A DNA stretch of 5,849 nucleotides from Rhodospirillales bacterium (GTDB taxonomy: Bacteria; Pseudomonadota; Alphaproteobacteria; Rhodospirillales; Defluviicoccaceae), in assembly GCA_026125865.1 (NCBI GenBank), contig JAHCKI010000169.1, forward strand, positions 1-5,849, read 5' to 3'. The number at the start of each line of letters is the position of its first letter. Position 1 is the stretch's first letter. The notes beneath the pieces were generated by a model, which did not search any database, was not told where the DNA came from, and was given only the letters and a program-made list of their open reading frames with translations. The translations under genes were made by a program, and so were the position numbers. Of this stretch, positions 1 to 5,849 are shown piece by piece.

Positions 1-452
1 TGCAAAGCGTGCTCGAACGCCATGGTATTCACACCCGCGTGCTGTCGGCGCTGCCGATGTATTCCGTCTGCGAGCCCTATATTCGACGACGCGCGGTGCG
101 TCACATGGAGAAGGGGCGCGTGGTCATCTTCGCCGCAGGAACCGGCAATCCCTTCTTTACGACGGATACGGCAGCGGCGCTTCGCGCCGTCGAAGTGGGA
201 TGCGATGTTTTGCTAAAGGGCACGCAGGTTGATGGCGTGTACAGCGCCGATCCGAAAGTGGACCCAGCTGCCACAAGATACGAGGAACTATCCTATCAAG
301 AGGTTTTGACGCGCAACCTTCGCGTGATGGATACTGCGGCAATTGCGCTGGCGCGCGAAAACAAGGTTCCCATTGTCGTTTTTTGTGTTCACAATCCCGG
401 TTCTTTGGCCGAAGTTGTCATGGGCGAAGGAAAATTCACAATCATTCAATAG
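1..452 (+). CDS. pyrH: UMP kinase (uridylate kinase), 3' part, truncated by the left window edge
   Basis: PyrH phosphorylates UMP to UDP with ATP in the cytoplasm, an essential step of pyrimidine nucleotide synthesis; the bacterial enzyme belongs to the amino acid kinase family and is a hexamer. The reading frame is already open at base 3 and stops with TAG at 450-452, giving about 149 residues. The E. coli protein has 241, so roughly the first 90 residues, including the N-terminal nucleotide-binding glycines, lie outside the window. Visible family motifs are GTGNPFFTTDTAA (encoded from about base 138), KGTQVDGVYSADP (from about 217), the SYQEVL...LRVMDTAAIALA segment, and the PIVVF...PGSL ending. 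The GTG at base 9 is an internal valine codon, not the start, because the frame and the homology continue upstream of it. The stop codon overlaps the ribosome binding site of frr. Identification is secure; the true start cannot be seen. Confidence 0.97.
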   Translation, partial: QSVLERHGIHTRVLSALPMYSVCEPYIRRRAVRHMEKGRVVIFAAGTGNPFFTTDTAAALRAVEVGCDVLLKGTQVDGVYSADPKVDPAATRYEELSYQEVLTRNLRVMDTAAIALARENKVPIVVFCVHNPGSLAEVVMGEGKFTIIQ

Positions 453-456
453 GGAG
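451..456 (+). promoter_or_regulatory. Ribosome binding site of frr, overlapping the pyrH stop
   Basis: AGGGAG begins with the last two bases of the pyrH TAG stop and ends 8 bases before the TTG at 465. This spacing supports TTG as the start of frr and suggests that translation of pyrH and frr may be coupled. The assignment rests on the motif and its spacing only. Confidence 0.65.
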
Positions 457-464
457 AGCGTTCC

Positions 465-1034
465 TTGGAAAGGCCGGAGATCAAAGAGGTCAAGAAGGAC
501 GTCGAACGCCGCATGCACGGCGCCGTGGAAGTGTACCAAAAGGAACTTGGCGGGCTTCGCACGGGACGGGCATCGGCCAGCTTGTTGGAGCCGATTACCG
601 TGGAAGCTTACGGAGGCCAAATGCCGATCACGCAGGTCGGCACGGTTGGCGTGCCTGAGCCGAGGATGCTGACGGTGCAGGTGTGGGATAAGGCTCTGGT
701 CAAGGCGACCGAGCGAGCGATTCGGGACTCGGGCCTGGGGCTCAATCCGGCTGTCGACGGCCAATTGCTCAGAATTCCGATCCCGGTGCTGACCGAAGAA
801 CGGCGCGTGGAATTGACCAAAGTTGCCGGACGCTACGCCGAGGAAGCGCGCGTAGCGGTTCGCAATGTACGCCGCCATGCATTGGAGGATTTCAAGAAAG
901 CTGAAAAAGAAAAGTTGATATCGGAGGACGAGCACCGGGACTATTCGCAGGAGATTCAGATCCTCACTGACAAATATATAAAGTTGCTTGATGAGGCTCT
1001 GGATAAAAAGGAACGAGAAATAATGCAGGTCTGA
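465..1034 (+). CDS. frr: Ribosome recycling factor
   Basis: RRF, together with EF-G, splits the post-termination ribosome so that its subunits can be reused; it is an essential cytoplasmic protein. The product is 189 residues, close to the 185 of E. coli. Seen in order: the N-terminal helix (about residues 5-30), the LRTGRAS motif (31-37), the LTEERR stretch near residue 110, and the arginine-rich helix segment RVAVRNVRR (129-137), whose arginines contact 23S rRNA in known RRFs. The protein ends with a charged helix and the typical MQV terminus (MQF in E. coli). The start is TTG at 465: alignment to RRF needs the residues ahead of the first in-frame ATG (513), and AGGGAG sits 8 bases upstream. 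The gene follows pyrH by 12 bases and precedes uppS by 4, so it is clearly inside the operon. Confidence 0.97.
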   Translation: MERPEIKEVKKDVERRMHGAVEVYQKELGGLRTGRASASLLEPITVEAYGGQMPITQVGTVGVPEPRMLTVQVWDKALVKATERAIRDSGLGLNPAVDGQLLRIPIPVLTEERRVELTKVAGRYAEEARVAVRNVRRHALEDFKKAEKEKLISEDEHRDYSQEIQILTDKYIKLLDEALDKKEREIMQV

Positions 1035-1038
1035 CGGT

Positions 1039-1773
1039 ATGGAATTAGTCGCTCGTAGCAATTTGAGTCCCCCGCCTCCAGATCACGTGGCCATTATTAT
1101 GGACGGCAATGGAAGATGGGCGAATGCTCGCGGTCTTCCGCGCTCTGCCGGCCATAAACGGGGTGCCCGTGCCGTCAAAACGGCAATGGAAAGCGCGATT
1201 GAGCTCGGGGTCCGCTATCTGACATTGTTCGGGTTTTCTTCGGAAAACTGGAAGCGGCCCGTGGAAGAAGTTCGAGACCTGACAGGGTTGCTCAAATATT
1301 ATCTGCGAAACGAGGTCGAATTTCTTAACAAACATGGAATTCAGCTTCGGGTGATCGGTGATCGCCAGCGTTTCGGTGAAGAAATCACCAAATTGATCGC
1401 CGACGTGGAGCAGCGAACGGCGGCCAATCGCCGGTTGTCGGTGGCGATGGCGTTGAGCTATGGCGGCCGCTCCGAGATCGTAGATGTGGCACGCCAACTT
1501 GCGTCGGAAGCGGAAGCCGGCACCCTCAATCCCGCCGATATCGACGAAGACGTTTTTGCTGAGCGCCTGTACACGGCCGATATTCCGGATCCGGACTTGT
1601 TGATTCGCACCAGCGGCGAGAAGAGAATCAGCAACTTTCTCCTCTGGCAGCTGGCGTACGGTGAGTTCGTGTTTATGGATACATTGTGGCCGGACTTTTC
1701 CCATGAACATTTTGAAGCGGCCTTGAGGGAGTTTCACCGCCGTGAACGTCGCTATGGCGCCGCCACGGCCTGA
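1039..1773 (+). CDS. uppS: Undecaprenyl diphosphate synthase (cis-prenyltransferase)
   Basis: UppS (IspU) condenses eight isopentenyl diphosphates onto farnesyl diphosphate, giving C55 undecaprenyl diphosphate, the precursor of the lipid carrier for peptidoglycan and other envelope glycans. It acts in the cytoplasm near the inner membrane. The product has 244 residues, a usual length. Conserved cis-prenyltransferase elements are all present: HVAIIMDGNGRWA with catalytic Asp22, GHKRGA with His39, FSSENWKRP (66-74), and IRTSGEKRISNFLLWQ (189-204) with Arg190, Arg196 and Ser198 for diphosphate binding. Glu209 in AYGE matches the Mg2+ ligand, and the WPDF and RRERRYG ending is typical. The ATG start is 4 bases after the frr stop, with only a weak AGGT at 1027-1030, so it may depend on coupling with frr. 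Its 3' end overlaps cdsA. Confidence 0.97.
   Translation: MELVARSNLSPPPPDHVAIIMDGNGRWANARGLPRSAGHKRGARAVKTAMESAIELGVRYLTLFGFSSENWKRPVEEVRDLTGLLKYYLRNEVEFLNKHGIQLRVIGDRQRFGEEITKLIADVEQRTAANRRLSVAMALSYGGRSEIVDVARQLASEAEAGTLNPADIDEDVFAERLYTADIPDPDLLIRTSGEKRISNFLLWQLAYGEFVFMDTLWPDFSHEHFEAALREFHRRERRYGAATA
1725..1731 (+). promoter_or_regulatory. Probable ribosome binding site of cdsA inside uppS
   Basis: GAGGGAG lies in the uppS coding sequence and ends 10 bases before the GTG at 1742, but 22 bases before the in-frame ATG at 1754. If it is used, it favours the GTG start for cdsA. Because it is also coding sequence, a chance match is possible. Confidence 0.4.
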
Positions 1774-2575
1774 AAACCTGACGCGGCAAAACCCGCTTGT
1801 AGCACGGTCACTTTCTGCCATTGCTTTGGCCATTCCCGTTCTGGCGGTTGTTCACTATGGCTCACCGTATTTCGAGATCATGATTGTCATTGCGAGCATA
1901 CTGATGACCTGGGAGTGGTGTCGTTTGTGCTCCAAGACTCTTTCCGTTGTGGTCATGGTTGCGCTTGGCTTGTCGGTTGCTGCGGCGATCGTCGCTGTTG
2001 AATGGAGCGGTTGGACGGGCGCGTTTGCGATTTTGGTGGTGGCGGCCCTTGGTCTCTATGGGGCGACTGGACGGCAGGCGTGGCTAGGTGGGGGCGCCGT
2101 TTACATCGGATTGCCGTGCGTCGCCTTGGTTTGGTTGCGTGGTGACGAAATCGGCGGCCGCGACCTGATCCTCTGGTTACTGGTCGTGGTTTGGGCGTCG
2201 GACATCGGCGCTTACGCGGTGGGCCGGCTTGTCGGTGGTCCGCGTCTCGCACCCAAAATAAGCCCCAAGAAGACGTGGTCCGGACTGATCGGCGGCTTGG
2301 CGAGTGCCGCCGCCGTTGGCGCCACCGCGGCACTGGTATTCGAAGCACCGGACGTCTTGTCGGTGGCAGCCATAAGCGTCATTCTAGGGGCACTAGCCCA
2401 GATGGGCGATTTGTTCGAATCGGCCGTCAAACGACGGTTTGGCGTCAAGGATTCAAGCAATCTGATCCCTGGACACGGCGGACTTCTGGACCGTGTCGAC
2501 GGCTTGATGGCAGCGAGCGTCGCCCTGGCCTTGATCGTTGCGATCGAGGGCGGCAGTATTAGGCAATGGGTGTAG
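1742..2575 (+). CDS. cdsA: Phosphatidate cytidylyltransferase (CDP-diglyceride synthase)
   Basis: CdsA is an inner-membrane enzyme that joins phosphatidic acid and CTP to form CDP-diacylglycerol, the branch point for phosphatidylglycerol, cardiolipin and phosphatidylethanolamine. The 277-residue product is mostly hydrophobic, with several membrane segments between about residue 20 and 210 and another at the C-terminus. The family signature is matched in full at residues 227-253: S-x-V-K-R, then K236-D237, P-G-H-G-G (243-247) and D-R-V-D (250-253). Upstream are the typical PKISPKKTWSG motif and MGD with Asp223. These acidic residues bind the metal pair in known CdsA structures. The GTG start at 1742 overlaps uppS by 32 bases and has GAGGGAG 10 bases ahead; ATG at 1754 (20-base overlap) is the alternative. 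The stop overlaps dxr by 10 bases. The function is secure and the start moderately so. Confidence 0.96.
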   Translation: MNVAMAPPRPENLTRQNPLVARSLSAIALAIPVLAVVHYGSPYFEIMIVIASILMTWEWCRLCSKTLSVVVMVALGLSVAAAIVAVEWSGWTGAFAILVVAALGLYGATGRQAWLGGGAVYIGLPCVALVWLRGDEIGGRDLILWLLVVVWASDIGAYAVGRLVGGPRLAPKISPKKTWSGLIGGLASAAAVGATAALVFEAPDVLSVAAISVILGALAQMGDLFESAVKRRFGVKDSSNLIPGHGGLLDRVDGLMAASVALALIVAIEGGSIRQWV

Positions 2576-3783
2576 TGTCGACTTCCACACGGGCGACGGG
2601 GTTCGAGGCGCGAACCGTAAGCATTCTCGGTTCGACCGGTTCGGTAGGAAGTAATACGGTGGAACTCGTCGCCGATCGACGCGATGTGTTCACCGTAGAG
2701 GCTGTGACGGCCAATCGAAATGTGCGGTTGTTGGCCGAACAGGCGCGTCTCGTTGGCGCCAGATTCGCGGCGGTGGCCGATCCATCCTCCTATCGTGACC
2801 TGAAGGAAGCGCTATGGGGGACCAATATCGAAGCGGCGGCTGGACCGGCGGCGGTAATCGAGGCGGCGGACCGTCCGGCCGAATGGGTGATGGCATCGAT
2901 CGTTGGCGCAGCCGGGCTTGAACCGACAATGGCGGCGGTTCGTCGTGGCGCAACGATCGCATTGGCCAACAAGGAATGCTTGGTCTCGGCCGGTGAGGTG
3001 ATGGTTGCCGAGGTCGAACGTTGTGGCGCTCGACTGATCCCCGTGGATTCGGAGCATAGCGCCATTTTTCAGGTTTTTGACTTTGAGAATGCCGACCGGG
3101 TCGAAGCCTTGATCCTTACGGCATCGGGCGGTCCGTTCCGAACATTCGATGTGGAGGCGATGGCGGGCGTAAGCCCCGAACAAGCCGTCGCTCATCCCAA
3201 CTGGGACATGGGAGCGAAGATCTCGGTGGATTCGGCCACCATGATGAACAAGGGCCTCGAACTCATAGAGGCCTTCCACCTGTTTCCTGTCGAAGCGGAG
3301 AACATACAGATCGTCGTTCATCCGCAATCGGTGATCCATAGTCTGGTCGCTTACGTTGATGGTTCGGTGCTCGCCCAACTGGGAACGCCCGACATGCGGA
3401 CACCGATTGCCTATGCCCTTGCATGGCCCAATCGGATGCGGACGCCCGCGCCGAGGCTTCGATTGACCGATATTGCTAGCCTCACATTCGAGGAACCGGA
3501 TGAAACCCGTTTTCCGGCGTTGCGGCTCGCCCGTCATGCCTTACATAGTGGGGGGACGGCGCCGACGGTTTTGAACGCGGCCAATGAGGTTGCCGTACAT
3601 AGTTTCTTAGCGAGGGACATCTCCTTCCCTCAGATCTCCTCGGTGGTCGAAGAGACCCTTGAGGCCCTTCCGAATCGACCGCTGGAGACGCTTGCGGACG
3701 TGTTCGACGCAGACTTGGAGGCCCGAGATTGGGCTCGAACGTTGGTATCGAACACTTTCGCTCGCGCCGTCGGTTCTGGCTAA
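2566..3783 (+). CDS. dxr: 1-deoxy-D-xylulose 5-phosphate reductoisomerase
   Basis: Dxr (IspC) converts DXP to 2-C-methyl-D-erythritol 4-phosphate with NADPH and a divalent metal, the first committed step of the MEP isoprenoid pathway, in the cytoplasm; it is the target of fosmidomycin. The 405-residue product compares with 398 in E. coli. It shows the NADPH motif GSTGSVG (22-28), NKECLVSAGE, PVDSEHSAIFQ with metal ligands Asp161 and Glu163, SGGPFR, HPNWDMG (His210) and SATMMNKGLELIEA with Asn228, Lys229 and ligand Glu232. HPQSVIHS, LGTPDMRTPIAYA and LNAANEVAV follow. The cysteine in NKEC replaces the serine of E. coli. The ATG start overlaps cdsA by 10 bases; GTG at 2575, which overlaps the cdsA stop, is possible since the first dozen residues extend beyond the family core. 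It supplies precursors used by UppS in the same operon. Confidence 0.97.
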   Translation: MGVVSTSTRATGFEARTVSILGSTGSVGSNTVELVADRRDVFTVEAVTANRNVRLLAEQARLVGARFAAVADPSSYRDLKEALWGTNIEAAAGPAAVIEAADRPAEWVMASIVGAAGLEPTMAAVRRGATIALANKECLVSAGEVMVAEVERCGARLIPVDSEHSAIFQVFDFENADRVEALILTASGGPFRTFDVEAMAGVSPEQAVAHPNWDMGAKISVDSATMMNKGLELIEAFHLFPVEAENIQIVVHPQSVIHSLVAYVDGSVLAQLGTPDMRTPIAYALAWPNRMRTPAPRLRLTDIASLTFEEPDETRFPALRLARHALHSGGTAPTVLNAANEVAVHSFLARDISFPQISSVVEETLEALPNRPLETLADVFDADLEARDWARTLVSNTFARAVGSG

Positions 3784-3789
3784 GAGGAG
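3784..3789 (+). promoter_or_regulatory. Shine-Dalgarno-like GAGGAG directly after the dxr stop
   Basis: GAGGAG follows the dxr TAA immediately and is the only clear purine-rich ribosome binding motif near the start of rseP. It ends 16 bases before the ATG at 3806 and 1 base before the in-frame GTG at 3791, so neither spacing is ideal. Its use is inferred. Confidence 0.4.
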
Positions 3790-3805
3790 CGTGGTTCGAC
3801 CTCAT

Positions 3806-4939
3806 ATGGACATCCTAACCTATATCGTCGACTGGATACTGCCGTTTGTCGTGGTGTTTACGATCCTGGTGTTCGTCCACGAACTCGGACACTACTGGAT
3901 CGCGCGACGTGCCGGCGTTCGCGTCGAGGTGTTTGCCATCGGTTTCGGCCCAGAGATTTTTGGCCGCAATGACAGCCATGGCACCCGATGGAAGGTTTGC
4001 GCGATACCGCTTGGCGGCTATGTAAAAATGTTCGGTGAGAACGATTTCGAAAGTGAAGAAGACGAAGCCGCGCTTACCCCGGAAGAGAAGACCGTCTCGT
4101 TCCATCACAAACGAATAAGCCAACGCGCCGCCATCGTCGCCGCCGGCCCGATCGCGAATTTCGTATTTGCCATCGTTCTGCTCACCGGTCTGTTCGCGGC
4201 TGTGGGGCTGCCCTTTCCCCTTGCCGCCGTCGGCAAAGTCCAAGAGGAGAGCGCGGCCGCCGAGGCCGGGTTCGAGGCCGGGGACCGAATCGTTCGCATC
4301 GATGACGAAGACATCGTCTCATTCAGCGATTTGCGCCGCATCGTTCGCGATCACCCAGGTGTATCGCTTCGATTCGAAATAGTGCGCGACGACGAGCCGG
4401 TTCTTCTCAGGGCGACGCCGAAATCGATGGAGGTCGACGCGGAAGGTGGCGGTAAGGAGATGGTTGGACTCCTCGGTGTGTCTCCGGATCCGGCTCAGGT
4501 TGGTTACGAACGACTGGGTCCGATCGATGCGATCATAACGGCATCGGATCGAACCTTGGGTTTGACGACGCAGATTTTTGGCGCGCTTTGGCAAATCATC
4601 TCTGGTACGCGTACCGCCGAGGAATTGGGTGGGCCGCTCAGAATCGCGCAGCTTTCAGGCCAAATGGCGCAAGGCGGCCTCATCAATCTGGTGTTTTTCA
4701 TGGCGGCGTTGTCGGTCAATCTCGGGCTGATAAATTTGTTTCCGATTCCGATGTTGGACGGGGGACATCTCGCCTACTATATCGTTGAAGCGGTTCGTGG
4801 TCGGCCGCTTGACCAGAGGGTTCAGGAATATGGTTTTCGGTTTGGGCTAGTCCTGGTATTGCTGCTGATGATATTTGCCACCTGGAACGATCTCGTTCAG
4901 CTTGAGGTGGTGGAATTTTTCAAGAAGCTCGTCACCTAA
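3806..4939 (+). CDS. rseP: RseP-type site-2 intramembrane zinc metalloprotease (one PDZ domain)
   Basis: This is a site-2 protease that cuts transmembrane segments. E. coli RseP cleaves the anti-sigma factor RseA and leftover signal peptides; the Caulobacter relative is MmpA. The 377-residue product has a first membrane segment (about 10-29) carrying the zinc motif HELGH (25-29), the GGYVKM membrane-associated loop, and a second segment (about 108-135) with GPIANF. A single PDZ domain follows (about 138-215), then a third segment (about 292-312) running into NLFPIPMLDGGH with metal ligand Asp318, and a last segment (about 347-361). E. coli RseP has two PDZ domains and 450 residues; one PDZ is common in alphaproteobacterial relatives. 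The frame is open upstream to 3659, but family N-termini begin just before the first membrane segment, so ATG 3806 is chosen; GTG 3791 is the alternative. It lies between dxr and bamA, as is usual. Its substrates here are unknown. Confidence 0.95.
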   Translation: MDILTYIVDWILPFVVVFTILVFVHELGHYWIARRAGVRVEVFAIGFGPEIFGRNDSHGTRWKVCAIPLGGYVKMFGENDFESEEDEAALTPEEKTVSFHHKRISQRAAIVAAGPIANFVFAIVLLTGLFAAVGLPFPLAAVGKVQEESAAAEAGFEAGDRIVRIDDEDIVSFSDLRRIVRDHPGVSLRFEIVRDDEPVLLRATPKSMEVDAEGGGKEMVGLLGVSPDPAQVGYERLGPIDAIITASDRTLGLTTQIFGALWQIISGTRTAEELGGPLRIAQLSGQMAQGGLINLVFFMAALSVNLGLINLFPIPMLDGGHLAYYIVEAVRGRPLDQRVQEYGFRFGLVLVLLLMIFATWNDLVQLEVVEFFKKLVT

Positions 4940-4944
4940 GGCGG
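4939..4944 (+). promoter_or_regulatory. Probable ribosome binding site of bamA overlapping the rseP stop
   Basis: AGGCGG, preceded by A to give AAGGCGG, differs from AAGGAGG at one base. It begins with the last base of the rseP TAA and lies 8 bases before the TTG at 4953. A second G-rich run (GGGGG, 4957-4961) lies 6 bases before the GTG at 4968, so the motif favours TTG without settling the start. Confidence 0.45.
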
Positions 4945-4952
4945 GCTCGCGA

Positions 4953-5849
4953 TTGCGGGGGCGGGCCGTGGAACACAAGAGTTTAAAACTATCGCTTCTT
5001 CTCATTTGCGCCGCGCTGGCTTGGCTGTGGAGCACCGAATTCACGCAGGCGCAGACCGGCAATATCGTCCAATCGGTCGTTGTCGAGGGGACGCAGCGGA
5101 TCGAACCGGCAACGGTTCGATCATACCTGCTCGTTCGCGAGGGTGATTCTTTCGATTCGACACGAATCGATCGCTCTCTCAAGAGCTTGTTCGCCACCGG
5201 CTTGTTCGCCGATGTGGCAATAACACGTCGTGGTGATGACTTGGTCGTGACCGTTACGGAAAACGCGATCATCAACCGCATCGCGTTCGAGGGGAACGAG
5301 CGCGTGAACGACGAGACCCTGGAAAGCGAAGTCGATCTGCGACCGCGTCAGATCTACACGCGGTCGAAGGTGCAGGGCGACGTCAAGCGTCTCCAAGATC
5401 TTTACCGGCGAACTGGCCGATTTGGCGCCACGGTCGAACCGAAAATCATTCAGCTTCCGCAAAATCGGATTGATCTCGTATTCGAGATCAGCGAGGGCGA
5501 GGCCACCGAAATCGAGAGTATTCGCTTTGTTGGCAACAAGGCTTTCAGCGATTCGGAATTGCGTGACGTGGTGCGTACGCGTGAGACGGCGTGGTGGCGC
5601 TTTCTGTCGACCGACGATACCTACGATCCTGATCGAATGGCGCTTGATCAGGAGCTTCTGCGGCGATTCTACTTGTCAGAGGGATATGCCGATTTCCGCG
5701 TGACCGCCGCCAACGCGGAACTGACTCCCGATCGCAAAAATTTCTTCCTGACCTTCACCGTCGAGGAAGGGCAGAGCTATCGCTTCGGCAAGACCTCGGT
5801 GGTCTCGGAAATCCCCGAGGCCAATGCCGCCGACTTCCAGTCGCAACTG
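4953..5849 (+). CDS. bamA: Outer membrane protein assembly factor BamA, 5' part (signal peptide and POTRA domains)
   Basis: BamA is the central subunit of the complex that folds beta-barrel proteins into the outer membrane. The frame is open to the right edge (299 codons from TTG 4953, 294 from GTG 4968); full BamA is usually 750-800 residues, so the C-terminal barrel is outside. Numbered from the GTG, residues 2-7 are a short charged region, 8-22 are hydrophobic (LSLLLICAALAWLWS), and cleavage is likely near FTQA/QTGN, giving a signal peptide for export. POTRA1 spans about 32-100 (VVVEGTQRI, LFATGLFADV), POTRA2 about 103-181 (IAFEGNERV, LYRRTGRFGATV) and POTRA3 about 182-268 (IRFVGNKAF, YLSEGYADFRV, VEEGQSY); POTRA4 begins at about 271. 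TTG 4953 is chosen for its AAGGCGG at 8 bases and its added N-terminal arginines; GTG 4968 is nearly as plausible. Position after rseP agrees with the identification. Confidence 0.94.
   Translation, partial: MRGRAVEHKSLKLSLLLICAALAWLWSTEFTQAQTGNIVQSVVVEGTQRIEPATVRSYLLVREGDSFDSTRIDRSLKSLFATGLFADVAITRRGDDLVVTVTENAIINRIAFEGNERVNDETLESEVDLRPRQIYTRSKVQGDVKRLQDLYRRTGRFGATVEPKIIQLPQNRIDLVFEISEGEATEIESIRFVGNKAFSDSELRDVVRTRETAWWRFLSTDDTYDPDRMALDQELLRRFYLSEGYADFRVTAANAELTPDRKNFFLTFTVEEGQSYRFGKTSVVSEIPEANAADFQSQL

Noticed and set aside
288..1061. Long minus-strand open frame (257 codons) antisense to pyrH and frr
   Set aside because: It runs across two well-identified genes. Its translation is rich in Arg, His and Phe with no recognisable domain, as expected for the reverse complement of coding sequence of this base composition.
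1045..1833. Long minus-strand open frame (262 codons) covering nearly all of uppS
   Set aside because: It is antisense to a gene with every UppS motif intact. Its length mirrors uppS because of codon bias, and I see no family motif or convincing ribosome binding site.
2812..3537. Minus-strand open frame (241 codons) antisense to dxr
   Set aside because: Its composition is low in hydrophobic core residues and high in Arg and His, and it lies wholly inside an intact dxr. It is treated as a shadow.
3659..3805. Upstream extension of rseP by 49 codons into dxr
   Set aside because: The extra residues are Arg/Trp-rich, unlike any RseP N-terminus, and would overlap dxr by 125 bases. They are simply the open +frame shadow of dxr.
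4940..4967. G-rich rseP-bamA spacer as a G-quadruplex or terminator
   Set aside because: It has only three runs of three or more G plus one GG, so it does not meet the four-run pattern. I see no stem followed by a T run, so it is more likely ribosome binding sequence.
1..5849. Search for a novel accessory system, mobile element, CRISPR, tRNA or riboswitch
   Set aside because: Gaps between genes are at most about 30 bases, all seven genes belong to well-known core families, and no repeats, RNA-like folds or foreign-looking segments were seen.

Overview
The window is a tightly packed, single-strand stretch of a bacterial core-genome operon. All seven genes lie on the + strand in the order pyrH (3' part), frr, uppS, cdsA, dxr, rseP, bamA (5' part). 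The order frr-uppS-cdsA-dxr-rseP-bamA is the arrangement known from Alphaproteobacteria. In Escherichia coli and other Gammaproteobacteria dxr lies directly after frr instead. With the moderately high G+C content, the one-PDZ RseP and the NKECLV variant in Dxr, this points to an alphaproteobacterium. That placement is an inference from layout and protein motifs; genus and species cannot be read from the window.

Layout. Bases 1-452 hold the last ~149 codons of UMP kinase. Ribosome recycling factor follows after 12 bases (465-1034), then undecaprenyl diphosphate synthase after 4 bases (1039-1773). CDP-diglyceride synthase overlaps uppS (1742-2575), and DXP reductoisomerase overlaps cdsA (2566-3783). 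The RseP site-2 protease follows after 22 bases (3806-4939). BamA starts within about 30 bases of the rseP stop and runs off the right edge. No gap exceeds 30 bases. I see no terminator, promoter, RNA gene, repeat, mobile element or CRISPR in the window, so the genes are probably co-transcribed from a promoter upstream of it.

How the genes fit together. PyrH makes UDP for RNA, DNA and UDP-sugar precursors, and Frr recycles ribosomes after termination. Dxr makes the first committed MEP-pathway intermediate. The resulting isoprenyl diphosphates are extended by UppS into the C55 lipid carrier for peptidoglycan and other cell-wall glycans. CdsA supplies CDP-diacylglycerol for phospholipids. RseP cleaves membrane proteins such as anti-sigma factors of the envelope stress response, and BamA inserts beta-barrel proteins into the outer membrane. 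The operon thus joins translation and nucleotide housekeeping to envelope building.

All proteins look intact, with their key catalytic motifs. I did not find an undescribed system here. The points worth a second look are start-site choices (TTG for frr, GTG for cdsA, TTG or GTG for bamA, an unusually spaced Shine-Dalgarno for rseP) and long antisense reading frames that are most likely shadows.
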